Source: Pseudorasbora parva (lineage: Eukaryota > Chordata > Actinopteri > Cypriniformes > Gobionidae). From it: a stretch of DNA of 64,000 nucleotides. The position numbers and the translations under genes are program-made. Under the pieces are notes generated by a model. It was not told where the DNA came from. It did no database searches and was given only the letters and a program-made list of their open reading frames with translations. Where the stretch lies: assembly GCF_024679245.1 (NCBI RefSeq), contig NC_090175.1:50435605-50499604 (forward strand), read 5' to 3'. Below are positions 10,643 to 21,260 of this stretch, piece after piece (the stretch's first letter is position 1; every line of letters starts with the position of its first letter).

Positions 10643-11794
10643 AATTCTATATTATATTTTAATCTGTTATATTTTAAAATATATGACAGACAGTGTACAT
10701 TCGATTATTTCATATTTACCATGTATACAATATGATAATTATATACTATGTAATATAAATCAATATATTTAAGACATATGTTCCCATATAAATCTGATTA
10801 TATTATCCAGTACATTGAGGTATATTATCTCATATAATTTTACATATATATTTACATATATATACAATGACTCTTCCAATATATAATTTCATATATTGTA
10901 GAATATATTTCAATATACATAGCAATATATTGAATAGTATAATGATATGTATTTATTCAATATATGAAAACGGCAATAATTGCAGTATTGTCCCATATAT
11001 TGCAATATATGACTTGCATATATACTATATTATTATATAATATATCATATGATATATTACCATGTAAATTTCACAATATATGGAGACACATGAAATATAT
11101 TGTCAACTAATATATTGAGAAATATATTGTCAACTAATATATTGAGAAATATATTTTTGTTGCGTAAGGGCTACGCCAGAATGGAGGCTTACCATTGGCC
11201 GAAGCCGTTCACGTGAGCAACGCGTGCGTGTGATGCTGACGCAGGAGCTGGCCAATGTAAACTACTGCATAGAAGACTGACACAGATGTGAAGAAATTAA
11301 GCCTGCATGCTCAAAATGTCTTAGTCTACGCTATTTTTCCCATATTTTAGTTTTTTATCATCTCTTTTCTCAAGCACCCAACTTTGCATATTTTTGCCAG
11401 TAATGTGCATGCTTTAGTCCTGATTTTGCATAATTCTGATTCCCCCAGCTAATAAATTGTAATGTGATGCGTAACACATGAGAATGAACCTCATTCTTGC
11501 AGAAGCTCAAACGTGATGAGAACAAACCTGTTTACCAGATCTGATGTGTACGCTGATCAATGTGAATAAAAGCATAAATTCAATCTGTTTTGAAGAAAAT
11601 ATGGACTAAACTGCTTAATTCATATGGATTAGTGGATTATGAGCTCTTTATTAATTTTTTTAATCGTCACAGGGATAGTTGTGTGGATTGTCAGGAAGGA
11701 CAGGAATCTCTCAGATTTCATTAAAAATACTTTAGCTGTCATCATTTGGTACAATAACTCAGTTCTATGGTAAGGATTAGGCTACTAGTGGTCT

Positions 11795-12420
11795 GGGGTG
11801 CATCCCCGAAAGCACCGTTAGCCAACAAATGGTCGCAAGTTCTGTCGTCATCTGCATAGTTCAACCAGTCTGTTTTTCCCGAAACCATAATTCCAACGAA
11901 CATTCGCAAACAGCATCGACACTACAGATATCGACCTGTGGTTAGAAGCATATTTTCTTATTTGCATGACATGTGGACTTCAAGCCTTATCTTGAGCAAA
12001 ATAAGCAAGCTGACATATAGTACAATAGTTTATTTTGAATTCATGTAATTTATGTCTTTTAGTTTGTCAAGAGATTTAAAGCACTTTTTTGAGTGCGCAT
12101 GTGCATGCGTGCTCTAGTACGTAAGAACAAACCTATTTGAACCTGGAAATAAAGCAAAATAAATTAGAAAAATAAGAATTAGTCCTCGTTCTATAATTTA
12201 TAGCAACAAATCTAGCATAAATTTAATCTCAAAATAATTCATTAAGAGCAGTTATTACTCCACCACCTGTGGGACATCATTAACCAACTTGGCTGAACGA
12301 CAGATTTGCTACAATACGGTTTCGGGAAACAGTCGTGACCAGCTTGTTGGTTCCTTCAACGATGCATGGTACTATGGTAGTTCAGTAGTGAGTTACGTCG
12401 TTGCATGGGAAACACACCCC
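11795..12420. mobile_element. DNA-element-like repeat with GGGGTG ends
   Basis: The left end is GGGGTGCATCCCCGAAAGC and the right end GCATGGGAAACACACCCC, imperfect inverted repeats. The inner sequence 'ggtttcgggaaacagtcgtg' recurs in a fragment at 27935-28035, and related words occur near 24250-24330, so this is a multi-copy family. No target duplication was resolved and there is no coding capacity. Confidence 0.6.
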
Positions 12421-12939
12421 TTGTTTTTGCTAATTCATGTTTTCCACAAATAGATAGTTTCACATTCACCAGACAAGCAAAAGAGTGATGGCCTCTTCGT
12501 GTCAGACTGTCCTGACAGCCTCAGAAAGCAGCATCCGGAAACAGGGAAGTTTAGTTAGTGCCATAAAGATATTAGAACAATACATGGGAAAACAGCACAT
12601 TTAGATTAAATATCACACAAGGTAGAAGTATACTTGCTGCAAGTTTCTGTTTAAGCTTGATTCATGATCTCTAATCTGAGTGAATGTTCTTATGAGAATT
12701 CTCATCATAATAAAATCATTATTTTGACCATATTAAATGAGATGATTTATAAATAAATATATTTTAAAAATGGCACACCGGAAGACCAATTAATAAACCA
12801 AAGAAGGCATTAGTTCATTAAAATGAAATGGTGACCATTCACAGCTTCTCAAATATACACGATTTCTGTTACCAGCACTTAAACTCTTCTCATTGAGAAG
12901 ATATTTTATGTGTGGCAGTACATTAATATCGTGCAAAGG

Positions 12940-13200
12940 GGGGTTTCTCAGTGACGCTATATAGGCATAGAAGAACCATTTTAGGTTCCCCAAAGAACCT
13001 TTCAGAACTGTTATTAAAAGAAGAATTTAATAATAATAATAAAAATAATAATAATTTTCTTAGTGTGGAAAGAATTTTAATAATCTAAAAGACCCTTTTC
13101 CACTAGAAAAAACCAAAAAACCAAAACCTTTTATGCAGTAGAAAGGTTCCATAGATGTTAAATGTCTGCCAATAAAGAACCTTTATTTTTAAGAGTGAGA
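12940..13200. repeat. Dispersed 'agaacc/ggttct' repeat
   Basis: It contains 'cataga(a)gaaccatttt', 'ggttccccaaagaacctttc' and 'aaagaacctttatttttaag', the pattern of a common fish MITE, with an internal AAT-rich stretch. Confidence 0.55.
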
Positions 13201-13980
13201 GTATTATTTGTTTCTGAGCTTTCTGATCTTGTACTTTTATCAAGTCTCAAAGGACATCTCTCCATTCCAGACAACAGACATAAAGAGCAAGCATTACGTA
13301 CAAGAATTCCATTATGAATAGTGTGTTTTACAAGATTGCAACGACAGAATCAATGAAAACAATTTATGACCCCATTTCTTACATCTGGCTTGAGTTTTAT
13401 AGGAAAGTGTCAGCATATTTCTTTTTAAGGTTAGACAAAACTTTCTCAGGTATGGTCAGTTTTATCTTTAATTTATACTCTTCTGTCTTTTACTCGTAGC
13501 TGAAACTGATTCACATAATATCACATAGATAAACGTCTCTCTTTAAAAATGATTACTACGATAATTATGTGACTTTCCCACTACTTATCCCTCCACTCCA
13601 CTGCACCTGAAGATGTATTTTACCCCTGAACAATGCAATGAATGCAAAACATGCCAAAAGAGAAGGATAATAAAACAACGATGTGCGCCGTCAGTGCTTG
13701 TGCTGCAGATGTTTCTGTGATTTACAGTATCACGGTGGTTGGGAGGACTGGACTAAGGAGTATTATAGCCTGGAGTTCTGATATTGCTAGTGGCTGCTAT
13801 AAAAACATCAATCATTTTGTGCCTGGATGACAGAAAAAAGTTCCACTTTAATTAAGTGTAATAAGTATAACTCTTTTTCACATTCAAAGGCTGATTGGGA
13901 TTTCGATATACATATAATGGAAGAGAACATTTGTTTTATGTTTCTCAGTTCAGATTTTGACAGATTATTATCATCAATGA
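13201..13980. other. No gene seen
   Basis: This is AT-rich sequence with only short unsupported ORFs. Confidence 0.5.
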
Positions 13981-13982
13981 CT

Positions 13983-14540
13983 ATATACACACCAATCAGG
14001 CATAACATTGTAATCGCTGATAGGTGAAGTGAATAACACTGATATCTCTTCATCACGGCGGGTGGGATTATTTGCGTGAGTTTGAGCATAATGATTTGAG
14101 TGAGTCTGACAAGGGCCAAATTGTGATTGCTAGACGAATGGGTCAGAACATCTCCAAAACTGCAGCTCTTGTGGAGTGTTTCCGTACTCTGGTCTGCAGT
14201 GTTCAGTTTCTATCAAAAGTTGTCCAAGGAAGAAACAGTGGGGAACCGGCGACAGGGTCATGGGTGGCCAAGGCTCATTGATGCAATTGGGGATCGAAGG
14301 CTGGCCCGTGTGATCCAATCAAACAGACGAGCTCCTGTAGCTCAATTTGCTCAAGAAGTTAATGCTAGTTCTGATAGAAAGGTGTCAGAATACATAGAGC
14401 ATCGCAGTTTGTTGAGTATGGGACTGCATATGCAGACCAGGCAGGGTGCACTGACCCCTGTCCAACGCCGAAAGAGCCAACAGTCGGCACGTGAGCATCA
14501 GAACTGGACCACAGAGCAACAGAAGAAGGTGGCCTGGACC
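13983..14540 (+). mobile_element. Second Tc1-like family, 5' part only
   Basis: It begins near 'acaccaatcaggcataacat', the known left end of another teleost Tc1-like family, and reads into the transposase. The element stops abruptly near 14540 and no right terminal repeat follows. Its sequence family differs from the Tc1 copies at 1567, 39862 and 55574. Confidence 0.8.
14070..14540 (+). pseudogene. Truncated Tc1-like transposase
   Basis: The DNA-binding half is readable in two frames: [20 protein letters not shown] (first helix-turn-helix), then after a frameshift DRRLARVIQSNRRAPVAQFA and EVNASSDRKVSEYIEHRSLL (second helix-turn-helix). The catalytic DDE part is missing beyond 14540. Non-functional. 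Confidence 0.8.
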
Positions 14541-14589
14541 CTTTTCATGCTCAAACAGCAACATTACAATACAAAAGTTGAAAATTAAA

Positions 14590-15760
14590 AAAAGTATATT
14601 AGGATCCTCTTTTTTGGTCTCTCATACAATATTCTAAAGATCAAAAATCTTACACATTCTCCAAAATACATAATTGTTAGGTAGGTTATCCCTTGAATTT
14701 CTAACATTATCATTCTCCAAACAATACTGTCTACACATCCCAATAATGTATACAGCAAAACACATCTCCATACCCTGTAGGGGACAGTAATAGCTTGTCA
14801 GAGCTGTCAGGTTGGCTTTTTTCTGCACATTCCTGTCACAAAACATCTAAAATGAAACTACTCACCTGCTCTGGACGGAATCTAGCACATATGCTACCAA
14901 TGAAGCTGTTTTCTTATATTTTTGTAGGTATGCAAAATATTTCTTTGTTGAAAAGTGCATAAAGAAGGGAGAATCAAATGTCAAATGAGTGACAGTTCAC
15001 TCTGGTTAACAGGCGACATCATATTCCACTCACTGTGCATGATGTCGTAATGTCAACTCAAGGGTAAAGGTTCTTCAATAGCGCACACACAGTGTTCTCT
15101 CTGAGGTATATGTGAGGTCATGCTTGCATGACAGCGTTCTGACAAAGGCGAATAAGTGAAAGAAAATTGACAAGTGTTTGGGGGAAACCCATTCCTCATT
15201 GATGCCTCAAACAGGACTGACACGGCAGCAACCAATGAGATCCGCTCAGGGAAAAGGTTGAGCCGGAGCGCAAAATGATTGATATTCCTATTTTCCATCT
15301 GACAAGGTGGGGCATGGCCTGTATAATGAATTGTGACACTTTAATTAGCTTGTCTAAGATAAACAAAATCGGATCCGCCTTGTTGTTCTCCTTACTAGCC
15401 ACTTAACCTATCACGGGTTGGGTACTGGCGGTCCGAAAAATGCACATTTAATTGTACTTTTGGGTTTGGAAACTAAACAAGGCATTTTGTAGACAGATTC
15501 CTCTTGGTAAGAACTGAGCAGCTTGGTAAGATCTTATTTATGCGGTGAACTACTGAATATTGCATGGATGATAGTTGTGGGGCATTATGTCAGAAATGAC
15601 TGTCAACAATATTAATAGGAACATTTATTTGTATTGTTGATGGTTGTTTATGACATAACCAAAAAATGCATGGATAGATACATGGATAAATCTCAAGTAA
15701 TTACAATATTTAACCCCAAACATTTTCACTAAAAAATTTGAGGAAAAAACATGATACACT
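14590..15760. other. No gene seen
   Basis: No coding signal or repeat structure that I recognise. A few short ORFs lack any context. Confidence 0.5.
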
Positions 15761-15771
15761 TTGAGGAAATA

Positions 15772-15832
15772 ATGGATGGATGGATGGATGTGTTGATGAG
15801 AGGATGGATGGATGGGTGGATGGATGGACGGA
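15772..15832. repeat. (ATGG)n-type microsatellite
   Basis: Imperfect TGGATGGA repeats with interruptions. Confidence 0.85.
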
Positions 15833-15916
15833 CTTTAGAGTGAAGATGTTTATAAGTAAAATGACTATCTATATCAAGGTAATTACATTTTTGGGGAATA
15901 TATATATATATATATA

Positions 15917-16162
15917 CACTCTCAGAAAAAAAGGTACAGTGCTGTCACTGGGGTGGTACCCTTGGGTACAAAAGTGAAAAGGTACATCTTTGTACCTTAC
16001 TCACCCCTAAATGGTACATATTAGTACCTTAAAAGGTACATATCAGTACTTTAAGAGTGCATATTAGCACCTTAAAGGTACATAGTGGAACCTTAAAGGT
16101 ACATATTAGTACCTTTTCGGTTTTACCGCCCCAGTGACAGAAATGTACCTTTTTTCCTGACA

Positions 16163-16165
<3 letters not shown>
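15917..16165. mobile_element. MITE with 'aaaggtacatattagtacct' units
   Basis: This 249-bp element starts CACTCTCAGAAAAAAAGGTA and ends CCTTTTTTCCTGACAGTG, imperfect inverted ends. The interior is a set of about 20-bp tandem units around GGTACATATTAGTACC, each nearly palindromic. TATA flanks it on both sides, consistent with a TA target (Tc1/mariner-type mobilisation). This family is common in cyprinids. Confidence 0.8.

Positions 16166-16236
<71 letters not shown>
16166..16236. repeat. (AT)n microsatellite
   Basis: A long TA run joins the MITE at 15917-16165 to the element starting at 16237. Confidence 0.97.
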
Positions 16237-16240
<4 letters not shown>

Positions 16241-17368
16241 CTATGGTACGGTGTTGCCTACAGGCAACATAGAACATAGTCTATTTTAGATTATTCTTAA
16301 TCAAATGAAACACCAATGTATTCGTCAAACCTATCCCTGGGAAGAAGAACTCAAATACTAATCAGTGAAAGTATAAACAAATGGGTCACATGACCCACAG
16401 GGGTCCATTTTGTGTCCTGTTTCAGTCATGTGCACAGGTCACATGGCTCCATATTTTCTCCAATGAAAATGGCATTTTTCACTAATTTCCTGTCAAGATA
16501 ATCACCCACAAAAATATGAGTCACCTTCACTGGTTAGTAAAGAAGTATTTTCAAGAACTTTACATTATATATCATCAAATGTTTTCGAGTAAATAACAAA
16601 AAACTGTGTGTTGCCTCAAGGCAACATTGTACCATAATGGAATCGCGTAAGGGCATAGCAGACACACTAGGTTGGATACAAATACAGCATATTTGTAAGG
16701 AAAAGAGTTCGAATTATCTAAATATATCTGCATTTTTGCACAGTATTGTAATGCATGTATACAAATAGTAATACACATACTATACCTGCACATATTATGA
16801 TCTACACATTTTCTATAGCACTCAAAAAAGGTATAAAACACAACTGGCGAGGGTGAGGATGAGGTGTCGTGATGAGGAAGATCAGGCCATAGTGACAATC
16901 TGGCAGGGAGAGAGTGAGGGTGAGATCGAAGATGGAGATGAGGATGAAGATGGTTATAATATGATATGATATTGATAACTTGATGTGATAACTTGATGTG
17001 ATGGCTTGATGTAATGGTTTAGTTAAACTTGTGTTCCACGATGGTACAATGTTGCCTGAGAGCAACAGCTGAATTTGAAATGTTACTTTTTATTAAATAT
17101 GAAATTTGTAATACATTATAAACTGGATAAATGTGTTTGTTCAGGTCTCTGGTTAAAGAAATTGTTTTTTTCAATAAATATATTTATTTTTTCTACATGA
17201 AAACGTTTAAATTTGTCCGTTGTGGTACAATGTTGCCCTGAGGCAACAAACTTTTAAAAAATAAATACACATTTATTTATTGCTATTGTTAAAGTGTCCT
17301 ATTTTAAGCAGGAAAAACACCACAAATCATTTTTTCCTCTTTGAAATCATATTGCGTACCATAGAGGG
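16237..17368. mobile_element. Element with CCCTCTATGGTAC ends and internal hairpins
   Basis: Left end CCCTCTATGGTACGGTGTTG, right end GCGTACCATAGAGGG; both flanks are ATATAT. The left end continues into a GTTGCC...GGCAAC hairpin. The same block (TGGTACAATGTTGCC followed by GGCAAC) recurs inside at about 16608-16637 (minus), 17041-17065 (plus) and 17221-17248 (plus). A short acidic open frame begins at 16859 (MRCRDEEDQAIVTIWQGE), too short to assign. I do not recognise the family; it behaves like a non-autonomous DNA transposon. Confidence 0.65.

Positions 17369-17372
<4 letters not shown>

Positions 17373-17414
<42 letters not shown>
17373..17414. repeat. (GT)n microsatellite
   Basis: A TG dinucleotide run immediately right of the 16237-17368 element. 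Confidence 0.97.
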
Positions 17415-18600
17415 AATATGACCCAACCATGTTTTAGTACACACCACTTAGCAGTACTTTTGGAACCTGTTGGCCACTTTCTGGAATTCATACACTGCTT
17501 TTGTGTATACGAGAATGTGTGCCCACACCAAGTTTTGGACAGTACAGGTGTGTGTGTGTTTGGTGCCCCTGCTCTCCTCAGGATGTTAAATGACTAATGC
17601 TCATCCCAGGGGAGCTCATTAAAATCCCCCCAAGCGGAGGGTGTCACAACCACCCCAGACAAACAGCTCCGCCATGCTGCATAGTGATGCTGCCTATCTG
17701 TCTGTCTGCAGCTGAGAGATAGAGCTGAGGACCCACAGTGACAGTCACAAAGAGTCTCTCGCTCACCCCCCGTGCAACCCCTGCTCATTCCACCATTATT
17801 AGACATAACGGGACCTGGAGCCGGAAACCAGGGCCAGGGGTGCACAGATAAGAACTCATTAATTTATGGACCTTTGAATTTTAAATGGTCGGGGATGCCT
17901 GCATGGCATACATATACAGTGGGTTATCAGCACCACGGACAGCACTAAGGCAAAAACACCAAAAAACAAAGGTGGTAGCACCATGGACATCTCCACCAGT
18001 AACCTTTGTGAGGCAAGGCTTGCTGTGGTTGTCAAATTAATGCAAAAAAAGTTCAAGAAAAATAAGTTAGTGTTTTTTTAGGATCCAAGGGTTCGGGTGG
18101 TGCTCGGGTAAGTGTTCCCCATGTGGATAATGCCAGCGAGGTATGGATTGTGATGGTATTAATGGGATCTCACACTGAGATACTGAGGAATAAGAGACAA
18201 GGGAGAACCGCAGTTACCAGGGGACTTATTAACTGCTATCCCCTGCAACTGAAAGTGTGCGAACACACACACATTTACCTCCTTTAATGGTCATCCAATC
18301 TCACACTATAATCAGTACACTGTGAAAACATTTTGCCCTGCAGGATGAGGGACTACATTCAATGTTTAATTAATGAGCTAATTAATTAATGCATAAAAGT
18401 ATTAAAGAGATCACATCACATTTTGCTTATCACCACTTCTATAGCACTTGCAGACTTAATACAGGAAAAAAAGGATGCAAATTAGTTCATAGGTTCATAA
18501 AGAAGAACATGTTCAGCAGATTTCAAACTTGTACTACCTTTAAAATATATTTTATATAAATCAGTGGTTTTGTTTCAGGGCCCTGATTTTATATTGGGAA
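17415..18600. other. No gene; non-repetitive intergenic sequence
   Basis: No ORF is credible. Parts (17590-17850 and 18280-18400) are non-repetitive and of mixed composition. The second holds several overlapping TAATTA words (18366-18393), a homeodomain-type core. They could be conserved noncoding elements, but nothing in the sequence alone proves it. Confidence 0.4.
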
Positions 18601-18605
18601 CTATT

Positions 18606-18989
18606 TGTCACGTTACACACACAAAGGAAAACTGGTGCGAGGACTCAAGTGCAGAAAATGATAATTTATTATAAAATAAAACATAAACTCAAAACAAAAC
18701 CCACGAGGGGGGAAAAACACATAATCATAAAACATAAACCAAAGACTCAAACATACCAAAGGAATGACGGGGAACCGGGAGACGTAGACGAGACATACAA
18801 CGATCCGACCAAGACTGAACAAACACAAGGAGCTTATAAAGGGAATATATCAAAAGGGAATCAGGGAACACAGGTGGGGCCAATAAACACTAATCAGATA
18901 ACAAGGGGGAGGGAACTGACAGGGACACGAGCACATGCTCAACATAACAAAACCCACAAGTGCACACAAGACAGGACAGGCATGTGACA
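18606..18989 (-). repeat. 3' LTR
   Basis: 384 bp. On the minus strand a TATA-like TTTATAAG lies at about 18833-18840 and AATAAA at 18665-18670, in the order expected for U3-R-U5. Sequence equals the LTR at 20877-21260 as far as I can compare by eye. Confidence 0.9.
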
Positions 18990-20858
18990 TTACCCCCTCC
19001 TTAAGGAGCGGCTACCAGACGCTCCACTAGGGACGGGAGGGACAGACCCGGGCGGGACGGGAGGGACAGACCAGGGAGGGACGGGAGGGACGGGAGGGAC
19101 AGACCAGGGAGGGACGGGAGGGACAGACCAGGGGGGCACGGGAGGGACAGACCAGGGGGGCACGGGAGGGACAGACCAGGGGGGCACGGGAGGGACAGAC
19201 CAGGGGGGCACGGGAGGGACAGACCAGGGGGGCACGGGAGGGACAGACCAGGGCGGGACGGGAGGGACAGACAAAGAAGGTACAGACAAGGGAGGGGTAA
19301 ACAAGGGAGGAACGAGGAAAACAAAAAGTTCAGGAGGCCATGGTGGCCCACAAAGTTCGAATGGCCAGGGCGGCCCACCGAGTTCGGGAGGCCCACCAAG
19401 TTCAAGCGGCCGGGGCGGCCCATAGAGTTCAGGCAGCCAGGGCAGTGCGGGTAGAGCAGGGCGCCAGGGAGGCGCGGTGAGAGCAGGGCGCCAGAGAGGC
19501 GCGGTGAGTGCAGGGGGCGCCAGGGAGGCGCGGTGAGAGCAGGACGCCTCAGGGGCGCAGGGAGAGCAGGACGCCTCAGGGGCGCAGGGAGAGCAGGACG
19601 CCTCAGGGGCGCAGGACGCCTCAGGGGCGCAGGACACCTCAGGGGCGCAGGGAGAGCAGGACGCTTCAGGGGCGCAGGGAGAGCAGGACGCCTCAGGGGC
19701 GCAGGGAGAGCAGGACGCCTCAGGGGCGCAGGGAGAGCAGGACGCCTCAGGGGCGCAGGGAGAGCAGGACGCCTCAGGGGCGCAGGGAGAGCAGGACGCC
19801 TCAGGGGCGCAGGGAGAGCAGGACGCCTCAGGGGCGCAGGGAGAGCAGGACGCCTCAGGGGCGCAGGGAGAGCAGGACGCCTCAGGGGCGCAGGGAGAGC
19901 CGGACGCCTCAGGGGCGCAGGGAGAGCCGGACGCCTCAGGGGCGCAGGGAGAGCAGGACGCCTCAGCGGCGCAGGCAGGGCGTTGGGGAAACTTCTCCAG
20001 TCCAGCAGTATCCACCAGCACTGGGACCACCGGAATACGATCTGCTGGCATTGGGACCACCGGAACATGATCTGCCGGAACTGGGACCACCGGAACACGA
20101 TCCACCAGCACAGGGACCACCGGAACACGATCCACCGGCACAGGGACCACCGGAACACGATCCGCCGGAACTGGGACCACCGGCACACGATCCGCCGGAA
20201 CTGGGACCACCGGCACACGATCCACCGGAACTGGGACCACCGGAACTGCCTCCGGGGCTTCGGATAAAGCCCTGTGCTCCTTCCACGCATGCAGGACTGC
20301 CACCACAAAGCATCCCATCACAGCCCTCCAGGCCGTTTCCGGACTCGGGACCACCGGAACGGAGTCCACCGGCACAGGGACCACCGGAAAACGATCCACC
20401 GGCACAGGGACCACCGGAACACGATCCACCGGCACAGGGACCACCGGAACACGATCCACTGGCACAGGGACCACCGGAGCACGATCCACCAGCACAGGGA
20501 CCACCGGAACACGATCTACCGGCACAGGGACCACCGGAACACGATCCACCAACACAGGGACCACCGGAGCACGATCAACCGGCACAGGGACCACCGGAAC
20601 ACGATCCACTGGCACAGGGACCACCGGAGCACGATCCACCGACACAGGGACCACCGGAGCACGATCCACCGGCACAGGGACAACCGGCACAGGGACCACC
20701 GGAGTTGTGGATGACACCCTGTGCTTCTCCCAAGCATGCAGGACTGCCACCACAAAGCCTCCTATTACAGCCCTCCAGGCCATGTCTGGACTCAGGGCTC
20801 CCGGACTCGGGACCCCCGGAACTGGCACCGAGGGAGGCCTTCTCTGCTGAGTCCTCAT
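18990..20858 (-). CDS. Internal ORF of the LTR element: repeat-built Pro-rich protein
   Basis: One uninterrupted frame of 622 codons runs from ATG at 20858 to TAA at 18990-18992, exactly the internal region, with the stop touching the 3' LTR. From the N-terminus it has MRTQQRRPPS and a Pro-rich start, AWRAVIGGFVVAVLHAW (hydrophobic), about 14 copies of a 10-residue VPVVPVPVDR unit, a second AWRAVMGCFVVAVLHAW, about nine more decamers, about 18 copies of the 9-residue CSPCAPEAS unit, a linker, then about nine copies of the 8-residue SVPPVPPW unit. No enzymatic domain is recognised. Because every unit is a multiple of three without stops, the frame could stay open by repeat structure alone; translation is unproven. 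Confidence 0.5.
   Translation of the reverse strand: MRTQQRRPPSVPVPGVPSPGALSPDMAWRAVIGGFVVAVLHAWEKHRVSSTTPVVPVPVVPVPVDRAPVVPVSVDRAPVVPVPVDRVPVVPVPVDRAPVVPVLVDRVPVVPVPVDRVPVVPVLVDRAPVVPVPVDRVPVVPVPVDRVPVVPVPVDRFPVVPVPVDSVPVVPSPETAWRAVMGCFVVAVLHAWKEHRALSEAPEAVPVVPVPVDRVPVVPVPADRVPVVPVPADRVPVVPVPVDRVPVVPVLVDRVPVVPVPADHVPVVPMPADRIPVVPVLVDTAGLEKFPQRPACAAEASCSPCAPEASGSPCAPEASGSPCAPEASCSPCAPEASCSPCAPEASCSPCAPEASCSPCAPEASCSPCAPEASCSPCAPEASCSPCAPEASCSPCAPEASCSPCAPEVSCAPEASCAPEASCSPCAPEASCSPCAPEASCSHRASLAPPALTAPLWRPALTAPPWRPALPALPWLPELYGPPRPLELGGPPELGGPPWPFELCGPPWPPELFVFLVPPLFTPPLSVPSLSVPPVPPWSVPPVPPWSVPPVPPWSVPPVPPWSVPPVPPWSVPPVPPWSVPPVPPWSVPPVPPVPPWSVPPVPPGSVPPVPSGASGSRSLRRG
19020..19275. repeat. 24-bp minisatellite
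   Basis: About ten units of 24 bp built on 'gggacagaccagggggg' plus 'cacgga'-like ends. On the minus strand each unit encodes SVPPVPPW. Confidence 0.93.
19525..19975. repeat. 27-bp minisatellite
   Basis: About 16 units of 27 bp, containing 'gagcaggacgcctcaggggc'. Two units are shortened near 19600-19640. On the minus strand each unit encodes CSPCAPEAS. Confidence 0.95.
20000..20705. repeat. 30-bp minisatellite in two blocks
   Basis: Units of 30 bp containing 'cagggaccaccggaacacga' form two blocks (about 20000-20250 and 20340-20705), separated by a 90-bp single-copy spacer that encodes the second AWRAV...HAW segment. On the minus strand each unit encodes a VPVVPVPVDR-like decamer. Confidence 0.95.
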
Positions 20859-20876
20859 AGTAGGGTCGGATCGTTC

Positions 20877-21260
20877 TGTCACGTTACACACACAAAGGAA
20901 AACTGGTGCGAGGACTCAAGTGCAGAAAATGATAATTTATTATAAAATAAAACATAAACTCAAAACAAAACCCACGAGGGGGGAAAAACACATAATCATA
21001 AAACATAAACCAAAGACTCAAACATACCAAAGGAATGACGGGGAACCGGGAGACGTAGACGAGACATACAACGATCCGACCAAGACTGAACAAACACAAG
21101 GAGCTTATAAAGGGAATATATCAAAAGGGAATCAGGGAACACAGGTGGGGCCAATAAACACTAATCAGATAACAAGGGGGAGGGAACTGACAGGGACACG
21201 AGCACATGCTCAACATAACAAAACCCACAAGTGCACACAAGACAGGACAGGCATGTGACA
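20877..21260 (-). repeat. 5' LTR
   Basis: 384 bp, same sequence as the 3' LTR including its TATA-like and AATAAA signals. It would supply the promoter for the internal ORF, whose first ATG lies about 19 bp beyond the LTR edge. Confidence 0.9.

Larger units (their letters stand above)
9627..11170. mobile_element. AT-rich inverted-repeat element with nested hAT
   Basis: The ends are CCCTTACGAAACAAAAATAT at the left and ATATTTTTGTTGCGTAAGGG at the right, inverted copies with one mismatch. The interior is a dense array of 'caatatat/atatattg' words, so the whole element is strongly self-complementary. A 44-bp tandem duplication lies at 9901-9988, and a hAT remnant is inserted at 9993-10642. No coding capacity belongs to the element itself. 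The target duplication is unclear. Confidence 0.75.

Noticed and set aside
9627..11170. CRISPR-like or satellite array
   Set aside because: The recurring AT words are irregularly spaced and self-complementary, with terminal inverted repeats; this is a eukaryotic transposon.
18613..18987. ORFs of 71 and 112 codons, found twice
   Set aside because: They lie inside the LTRs and are duplicated because the LTRs are identical; they overlap on opposite strands.
19001..20860. Other long frames on both strands of the LTR element (435, 450, 244 and 146 codons)
   Set aside because: All are shadow frames of the same minisatellites. Only the minus frame that spans the interior exactly is kept as a candidate.
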